From Eggerthellaceae bacterium UBA3686 (GTDB taxonomy: Bacteria; Actinomycetota; Coriobacteriia; Coriobacteriales; Eggerthellaceae): a DNA stretch of 28,506 nt. A program made the position numbers and the translations under genes. The stretch's first letter is position 1, and each line of letters opens with the position of its first letter. The stretch is from contig DFIX01000039.1 of NCBI GenBank assembly GCA_002371495.1, forward strand, positions 1 to 28,506, in the 5' to 3' direction. Of this stretch, positions 23,918-28,506 are shown in pieces. Under the pieces are notes generated by a model. It saw only the letters and a list, made by a program, of their open reading frames with translations, did no database searches and was not told where the DNA came from.

Positions 23918-24931
23918 CTATACCTCCGTCACCGACTCGCGAAACTTCCTCATGCCCTCTTCATCTCCCTCGTCGATGACCTTCGTGATGGCGGCAATGA
24001 GCTCTTCCTTCTTCTCGGGAATGAGCGCCGCGAACCCCACGGGCATCGTGGAGTGGCGCGAAAGGAACAAGGTCTCTGCATCCAGGTGACGTATGAACTC
24101 GCGCATTTCCTCGAAACGCTCGATCTCGCCCGCTTCAACGAACTCGCCGCGCTCGACCGCATGGAACAACGGTGGAACCATCTTCATGTACGGGTCGTAC
24201 GCCAACGTCATCGATACACCGCCCACGATATTGGGCTGCACGGCGTTAAAGAACTCCGCCGTCTTCACGGCGTGGTCGAACCCGTAGCCGTGCCCGCCCA
24301 GGCCGAACATGATGGTGCAGGCCCACGGGATGCCCGACTCTTTCAGCTTGGCACCCGCCTCGTACAACTCGGCGGAGTCGTACCCTTTGTTCATCAGGGA
24401 CAGCAGATTGTCATCGGCGCTCTCGACCCCAAAGAAAAGCTGCGAGTAACCGGCATCGTGCAAGGAGCGCAGTTGCTCGACCGACTTGTCGCGCAAATCG
24501 CTCATGCGCCCGTAGCTGCCGATGGTCTCGAGGTTGGGCAGCCGCTTGTGCACGAGCTCGGCGATTTCCATGAGCTCGTCGTAGCTCAGATGAAACGCGT
24601 TCGACGCCTGCAGGAAAACGCGCTTGACGGGAATCACCTTGTCGCAAAGCGCAATGTAGCGCAGATAGAATTCCACTTCGTCGAGCGGCACCTTGCCGTA
24701 CTGCACATTTTTGAAGAAGGTGCAGTACCTGCAGCCGTTGTGCGAGCAGCCCGTCGTCACCTGCAGAAATTGAGTGTTATCACGCCATTCCCACGAAGGC
24801 GAGTTAATCGGACTGACAAACCTGGGATTGTACTTAGATGCATTCGGCAATGCAGCTCTCTTATTTTTGTCTTTACCGGGCACAGCATCGACCTTTCCCT
24901 CGTGTACGGCAACAGCATACCGCTCTGCCAT
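23918..24931 (-). CDS. Radical SAM protein (337 aa)
   Basis: The cluster motif is C-SHNG-C-RY-C (Cys62, Cys67, Cys70), a CX4CX2C spacing seen in a branch of the radical SAM superfamily annotated as Elp3/MiaB/NifB-like or coproporphyrinogen-oxidase-like proteins. Other support is SQLFFGVESADD (the SAM-contacting strand) and TIMFGLGGHG. It should bind a 4Fe-4S cluster and cleave S-adenosylmethionine; the substrate is not known. The ATG at 24931 lacks a good ribosome binding site. Its A is the first base of a 9-bp inverted repeat arm. It is the first gene of the radical SAM / LRR / VWA / MoxR run and is divergent from a LysR gene. Confidence 0.85.
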   Translation of the reverse strand: MAERYAVAVHEGKVDAVPGKDKNKRAALPNASKYNPRFVSPINSPSWEWRDNTQFLQVTTGCSHNGCRYCTFFKNVQYGKVPLDEVEFYLRYIALCDKVIPVKRVFLQASNAFHLSYDELMEIAELVHKRLPNLETIGSYGRMSDLRDKSVEQLRSLHDAGYSQLFFGVESADDNLLSLMNKGYDSAELYEAGAKLKESGIPWACTIMFGLGGHGYGFDHAVKTAEFFNAVQPNIVGGVSMTLAYDPYMKMVPPLFHAVERGEFVEAGEIERFEEMREFIRHLDAETLFLSRHSTMPVGFAALIPEKKEELIAAITKVIDEGDEEGMRKFRESVTEV

Positions 24932-24990
24932 TCTTGGTGGTCAGACTTTGTTTTCGTGGGCTATTTCCCAAAAAGACGGTACACCAAGAA
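24931..24990. promoter_or_regulatory. 9-bp inverted repeat between radical SAM and LysR genes
   Basis: TTCTTGGTG (24931-24939) and CACCAAGAA (24982-24990) are perfectly complementary and 42 bp apart in the divergent promoter region. The left arm touches the radical SAM start codon. This could be a two-site operator for the adjacent LysR regulator. A TATAGT at 25019-25024 may be the -10 box of the LysR gene. Confidence 0.4.
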
Positions 24991-25060
24991 CGGCCGTCCT
25001 TAGAATCACCTAGTTTGTTATAGTATGTTAACCAAAAGTTTACACGCGAGGTGATAATCG

Positions 25061-25954
25061 ATGTACGACAAGCGACTCGACGCAGTCGTTAAGACAGCCG
25101 ACTTGGGCAGCTTCAGCAAAGCCGCCCAGGCAATGGGCTATTCCGTACCCGCGCTGGTAAAGCAGATCAACAGCTTCGAAGCGCAGACGGGCATCACCTT
25201 GTTCGAGCGCTCGAACAAGGGGGTGAGGCTCACGTCGGGAGGCAAGGCACTCGTCACTGATGCGCGCAGCATCATCGCCCAATGCGAGCTTGCCGTTCAA
25301 AACGCAGCCAAAGCCCAAGCCCAGGCCGACAGCTTGGTGCGAGTGGGAATATCGTTGTATCAATCGGGACAGCGCATGCTCGGGCTGTGCCAGAGGCTCT
25401 ATATGCAGAACACCGAGCTGAGCATCCAATTCGTTCCGATTGGCGACACCTTCGAGTCGTATAAGGAGGTCGTCGAGAACTTCGAGGAGCGAATCGACAT
25501 CTTCGGAAGCACGTTTCTTTCCGAAGTGGATGAGCGCATGTGCAGCATCGTGCCCATCGCCGAGCCGCTCCTGTGCATCTCGGTGCCGGTGAACGACCCG
25601 CTGGCACTGGTCGAGCCCCTTGACCTGGCGAGCCTCGCGGGCAGGCGCGTCCATGTGCCCAAACGGGGCAACCCCTACGTCGATGAGGCGCGCGACGAGA
25701 TAGAGCGCATGGCGCCAGGGGTCGAGTTCGTCGAGTTCCGCCACTACGACATCAGCATTTTCGACGAGTGCGCGCGGCTCGGCGATTTGCTGCTCAGCAA
25801 AGACATCTGGCGCTCGGCACATCCGCTCATGAGCACGATGAACGTAAAATGGAACAAAGTCGAACCCTACTGCCTGTACTACGCGCGCGAACCGCGCCCC
25901 GCCGTGAGGCAGTTCGCCGAGATTCTGAAGGAGCTCGCAAAAAAACCGCGCTAG
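25061..25954 (+). CDS. LysR-family transcriptional regulator (297 aa)
   Basis: The N-terminal helix-turn-helix is typical: DAVVKTADLGSFSKAAQAMGYSVPALVKQ in two parts, then the wing LFERSNKGVRLTSGGKALV. The rest is a normal-length LysR effector domain. GAGGTGAT lies before the ATG at 25061. The effector is not predictable. LysR regulators often control the divergent neighbour, here the radical SAM / LRR / VWA / MoxR run, and themselves. The gene ends before a hairpin shared with the convergent trxB gene. Confidence 0.93.
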   Translation: MYDKRLDAVVKTADLGSFSKAAQAMGYSVPALVKQINSFEAQTGITLFERSNKGVRLTSGGKALVTDARSIIAQCELAVQNAAKAQAQADSLVRVGISLYQSGQRMLGLCQRLYMQNTELSIQFVPIGDTFESYKEVVENFEERIDIFGSTFLSEVDERMCSIVPIAEPLLCISVPVNDPLALVEPLDLASLAGRRVHVPKRGNPYVDEARDEIERMAPGVEFVEFRHYDISIFDECARLGDLLLSKDIWRSAHPLMSTMNVKWNKVEPYCLYYAREPRPAVRQFAEILKELAKKPR

Positions 25955-25970
25955 TCTCACCTGCAATATC

Positions 25971-26010
25971 GGGGTATGAGCCACCGTACCAGGTATAGTG
26001 ACTCATCCCC
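25971..26010. terminator. Hairpin between convergent LysR and trxB genes (GGATGAGTC type, copy C)
   Basis: The plus strand GGGGTATGAGCCAC (25971-25984) pairs with GTGACTCATCCCC (25998-26010) with one bulge and one mismatch. It sits 8 bp from the trxB stop codon and can serve both genes. The minus strand 5' arm contains GGATGAGTCAC, almost the same as the hairpin arms at 19306-19297 and 26982-26972. No long T-run is seen. Confidence 0.55.
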
Positions 26011-26018
26011 AGGTAACA

Positions 26019-26933
26019 CTACTGAAGGTCGATGTAGCGGCAGGCTGCAAGAGCGGCCACGGCACCGTCTGCAGTGGCGGTCGTAATCTGGCGGATCGCT
26101 TTGCTCCGGCAATCGCCCGCGACGAAGATACCCGAGCTCTTGGTCACACACGACTCATCGGAGTCGAAGTAGCCCAGTTCGTTCAAATCGACGAGCTGGG
26201 CAAAAGCATCGTTTTCGGGAATCAAGCCAATGGCCACGAACAGGCCATCGCACTCGATTTGCTGTTCCTCGCCGGTCGTGCGATCCGCGATTCTAACGCC
26301 ATGAAGCCCCTCGCCGTCAGCAATCAGCTCTTTGATCTGGGTATTCGTGATGGCACGGACGTTGGGGCTTTGGAACAGGGCCGCTTGCAGCGTTTGCTCG
26401 CCGGTGAAGAATTCCAAGTCCTGCAGCATGATGACTTCTCGGCACTTGCCTGCAAGCAAGATGGCTTCCTGCAGCGCAGAGTTGCCACCGCCCGCAACAC
26501 AAACCACCTTGTCGGCGTAGAAATCGCCGTCGCATACAGCGCAGAACGAAATGCCTTCGCCCACGAGGTCGTCTTCGCCTTCGAGTCCGAGCATTCGGTG
26601 TTTGACACCCGTCGCAATGATCACGGCGCGCGCGCCATAAGTGCCGCCTTCTTCGGTTACGACGGTCCAGCCATCTGCGCCCTCTTCGATACCACAGACG
26701 GTTTCAATCTCGATGTCGGCGCCCTGCTCGATGATCTGGTTCATCATCTGGTCGGCCAGTTCGAGACCCGCCACTTGCAACGTTCCCGGGTAATTCTCGA
26801 TCTTGGGCGACTGCGTCATCTGGCCGCCGAAACCCTCCTTCTCGATGACGAGCGCGCTCTTGCCGTTGCGCAGCGCATACAACGCCGCCGTCATCCCCGC
26901 CGGCCCCCCGCCAACCACAACGATGTCATGCAT
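26019..26933 (-). CDS. trxB: Thioredoxin-disulfide reductase (304 aa)
   Basis: A complete low-molecular-weight thioredoxin reductase. The FAD motif is VVGGGPAGM (residues 7-14), the redox cysteines are in CAVCDG (Cys131, Cys134), the NADPH motif is GGGNSALQ (148-155) and the second FAD motif is GIFVAGDCR. It passes electrons from NADPH to thioredoxin- or glutaredoxin-like proteins. GGGAG lies just before the ATG at 26933. An in-frame upstream ATG (MDESRLFCG) within a hairpin lacks a good ribosome binding site, and I rejected it as the main start. The gene lies downstream of nrdD, whose C-terminal redoxin domain is a plausible partner. A terminator-like hairpin stands between them. Confidence 0.95.
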   Translation of the reverse strand: MHDIVVVGGGPAGMTAALYALRNGKSALVIEKEGFGGQMTQSPKIENYPGTLQVAGLELADQMMNQIIEQGADIEIETVCGIEEGADGWTVVTEEGGTYGARAVIIATGVKHRMLGLEGEDDLVGEGISFCAVCDGDFYADKVVCVAGGGNSALQEAILLAGKCREVIMLQDLEFFTGEQTLQAALFQSPNVRAITNTQIKELIADGEGLHGVRIADRTTGEEQQIECDGLFVAIGLIPENDAFAQLVDLNELGYFDSDESCVTKSSGIFVAGDCRSKAIRQITTATADGAVAALAACRYIDLQ

Positions 26934-26951
26934 ACTTCTCCCCCATTCCAA

Positions 26952-26982
26952 GGATAAGCCGCAGAAAAGCCGCGACTCATCC
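26952..26982 (-). repeat. GGATGAGTC-type hairpin before trxB, copy B
   Basis: The arms 26952-26962 and 26972-26982 pair over 11 bp. Two of the pairs are G-U wobbles if read as minus-strand RNA (they would be A-C mismatches on plus), which fits a transcribed minus-strand hairpin. It lies about 20 bases before the trxB ribosome binding site and shares ATGGATGAGTCGCG with copy A. Confidence 0.65.
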
Positions 26983-26986
26983 ATCA

Positions 26987-27018
26987 CCAAAAGTTGGGCA
27001 AGCCCCAGCTTGCCCAAC
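26987..27018 (-). terminator. Terminator-like hairpin between nrdD and trxB
   Basis: The arms 26993-27003 and 27008-27018 are perfectly complementary over 11 bp (GTTGGGCAAGC) with a 4-base loop. On the minus strand they are followed by TTTTGGTG, the form of an intrinsic terminator. It would end transcripts coming from nrdD and the core element, or act as an attenuator of trxB, since no clear promoter is seen between it and trxB. Confidence 0.6.
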
Positions 27019-27061
27019 ACTAACTTCTCTCCCTCGCCCCAAGCATAAACAACATGGAGAC

Positions 27062-27196
27062 GGTCCCGCGGCGACTTCCCATGGGGCTGGCGGATAGCAT
27101 GAGCGATTCTGCAGCCACTGTTCCTGTAGCTCACATAGATTAGGCGAAGCCAAGCGAATGCTGTCTGCCAGCCCCATGGGAAGTCGCCGCGGGACC
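27062..27196. repeat. Conserved-core, variable-stem hairpin element, copy 2
   Basis: The outer arms 27062-27091 and 27167-27196 are perfectly complementary over 30 bp. Inside, 27092-27100 pairs with 27158-27166 with two G-T pairs, then a GA/GA internal loop, then GC-GC closing the 53-bp core (27103-27155). The core begins GCGATTCTGCAGCC and ends GGCGAAGCCAAGC and differs from copy 1 only in three adjacent bases (27128-27130). The stem sequence is unrelated to copy 1. It lies 15 bp from the nrdD stop codon. Confidence 0.9.
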
Positions 27197-27211
27197 AGGG
27201 ACCCAGGTTGA

Positions 27212-28506
27212 TTAGCGCGCCATTATCCAGCCCTTGATGTTCGACACGCCGCGATACTTCTCGAAACCTTCGCCATCCGGCACCACGAGCGTGGGAGCCT
27301 GCTTAACGCCGTAACGCGCCACGAGGTCCTTCTCTTCGTCGGCGTTGAGCGTTTCGTATTCGATGCCCGCCTTGTCGAGCAGCGCCATAGCGGCACGGCA
27401 ATTAGGGCACGTAGGCGTCTTGAACAGGATGGCCTTTGCCTGCCCCTGCTCGAGCGCGGCTTGAATTAGACTGGGCTCTTCGACTGCCTGCTCCTGCGTT
27501 TCCTCGACGCGCATGAGCGGCTGGGCTGGCTCGCAGCAGCCGCGCTCCTGCGTTGCCTCCCAAATGACATCGTCAACCGGAGCAGGGTTAGGACCCGTGT
27601 GCGTCAGGTTCGAGCGGCCGATATTGTAGACGAGGCGGTCCTTGTATTCCTGAGCCTTGCCGTCGTTCCAGTTCTGCACCGGGCGGTAGTAACCCGTGAT
27701 GCGGCTGTAGATTTCGGTCTTGGCGCCGCAGTGCGGGCAGGTGGCCTGCTCGCCGGTCAGGTAACCGTGCTCCCTGCACACCGAGTATGTCGGCGACATC
27801 GTGTAGTAGGGCAGCTTGTAGTTCTCGGCAATCTTGCGCACCAAATTGGCAGCCGCCTTCCAGTCGGGCAGCTTCTCGCCCAGAAATGCGTGGAACACGG
27901 TGCCCGACGTGTAGAGCGTCTGCAGGTCGTCCTGGATGTCGAGTGCGCTGAAGACGTCTTCGGTGTAGCCAACGGGCAGGTGCGACGAGTTGGTGTAGTA
28001 CGGCGTGCCGTCCATGTTTGCCGTGATGATGTCGGGATACTGCTCTTTGTCGTGCTTGGCGAAACGATACGTCGTGGACTCGGCGGGCGTCGCCTCGAGG
28101 TTGTACAGGTCGCCATACATCTCTTGGTAGTCCGACAGGCGGTTGCGCATATGGTTGAGCACGTCGCGGGCAAAGCGCTGCACGCGCGCGTCGGTCAGGT
28201 CGGCGCGCAGCCAGTTGGCGTTAAGGCCGACTTCGTTCATGCCGATGAGGCCGATCGTCGAGAAGTGGTTCTCGAATGTGCCCAGGTAGCGCTTGGTATA
28301 CGGGTACAGCCCCTTCTCGAGCAGCGTCGTGATGACCGCGCGCTTGGTCTTGAGGCTGCGTGCCGCGATGTCCATGAGGCGGTCGAGGCGCGCATAGAAA
28401 TCAGCTTCATCGGAAGCCAAGTACGCAATGCGCGGCAGGTTGATGGTGACGACGCCGATCGAGCCGGTCGATTCGCCCGACCCGAAGAAACCGCCGGATT
28501 TCTTGC
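27212..28506 (-). CDS. nrdD: Anaerobic (class III) ribonucleoside-triphosphate reductase with C-terminal glutaredoxin-like domain, 3' part
   Basis: The frame is open to the window edge, where it reads KSGGFFGSGESTGSIGVV, typical of NrdD; the start lies outside. A zinc ribbon follows (CREHGYLTGEQATCPHC), then the glycyl radical site YSRITGYYRPVQNW, with the radical glycine codon at 27694-27692. Where most NrdD proteins end soon after, this one continues through an acidic linker into a thioredoxin/glutaredoxin-fold domain of about 80 residues with the motif TPTCPNC (27409-27398), the cis-proline loop APTLVV and GVSNIKGW. NrdD makes deoxynucleotides without oxygen. The added redoxin domain suggests that this form takes electrons from a redoxin rather than formate, with trxB next door as the likely reductase. 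That electron route is inference. Confidence 0.92.
   Translation of the reverse strand, partial: KKSGGFFGSGESTGSIGVVTINLPRIAYLASDEADFYARLDRLMDIAARSLKTKRAVITTLLEKGLYPYTKRYLGTFENHFSTIGLIGMNEVGLNANWLRADLTDARVQRFARDVLNHMRNRLSDYQEMYGDLYNLEATPAESTTYRFAKHDKEQYPDIITANMDGTPYYTNSSHLPVGYTEDVFSALDIQDDLQTLYTSGTVFHAFLGEKLPDWKAAANLVRKIAENYKLPYYTMSPTYSVCREHGYLTGEQATCPHCGAKTEIYSRITGYYRPVQNWNDGKAQEYKDRLVYNIGRSNLTHTGPNPAPVDDVIWEATQERGCCEPAQPLMRVEETQEQAVEEPSLIQAALEQGQAKAILFKTPTCPNCRAAMALLDKAGIEYETLNADEEKDLVARYGVKQAPTLVVPDGEGFEKYRGVSNIKGWIMAR

Noticed and set aside
27062..27196. The core element as an insertion sequence or MITE with target duplication
   Set aside because: The terminal inverted repeats differ completely between the copies and I see no short direct repeats flanking either copy. 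Standard MITEs keep their ends and vary inside, the opposite of what is seen here.
19413..27196. CRISPR or integron attC array
   Set aside because: The two copies are 7.6 kb apart, not in an array, and no cas or integrase gene is present. In attC sites the ends are conserved and the middle varies.

Overview
The window looks like the chromosome of an anaerobic, high-GC Gram-positive bacterium, most likely a member of the Coriobacteriia (Eggerthellaceae-like). This is inferred from high GC content, strong GGAGG-type ribosome binding sites, ChW and YARHG secreted proteins, a fragment of a DMSO-reductase-type molybdoenzyme, a class III (glycyl radical) ribonucleotide reductase, and many small flavin proteins. 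The genus cannot be fixed from sequence alone. I see no rRNA, tRNA, CRISPR array or intact insertion sequence.

Layout. Positions 241-6743 (minus strand) form an envelope cluster: a secreted YARHG protein, an exported metallophosphoesterase, a secreted ChW-repeat peptidoglycan amidase, and a protein in which a YidC/Oxa1 insertase domain is fused to a CDP-glycerol-type glycerophosphotransferase domain. Positions 6972-8183 (plus) hold an internally deleted Sir2-like protein and a DUF554 membrane protein. Positions 8211-10281 (minus) are a tight flavodoxin / aldo-keto reductase / FMN-reductase operon. Positions 10548-15928 (plus) carry a Tat-exported GH13 alpha-glucosidase lipoprotein, an MFS transporter, a PPC/DUF296 protein, a DUF523 protein and a nitroreductase. 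A stump of a molybdopterin oxidoreductase (15952-16428, minus) and a DsbA/SpxH-like protein (16663-17517, plus) follow.

Positions 17560-24931 (minus) are a four-gene run: radical SAM protein, cytoplasmic BspA-type leucine-rich-repeat protein, VWA-like (DUF2201-type) protein and MoxR-type AAA ATPase. A divergent LysR regulator (25061-25954) sits beside it. The window ends with thioredoxin reductase and the 3' part of an anaerobic ribonucleotide reductase that carries a C-terminal glutaredoxin-like domain. These two plausibly form one NADPH-to-reductase electron chain.

The most unusual structure is a non-coding element present twice, at 19413-19510 and 27062-27196. A 53-bp core (50 of 53 bases identical) sits at the tip of long inverted repeats whose sequence is completely different at the two loci, so base pairing is kept while sequence is not. 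Both copies lie in the gap between two minus-strand genes. In both, the minus-strand order is core hairpin, a terminator-like hairpin, a second hairpin with the 5' arm GGATGAGTCGC, then the downstream gene (moxR-like or trxB). A third hairpin of the GGATGAGTC type lies at 25971-26010. I do not recognise this family; it could be a structured RNA or a mobile/folded-DNA element.
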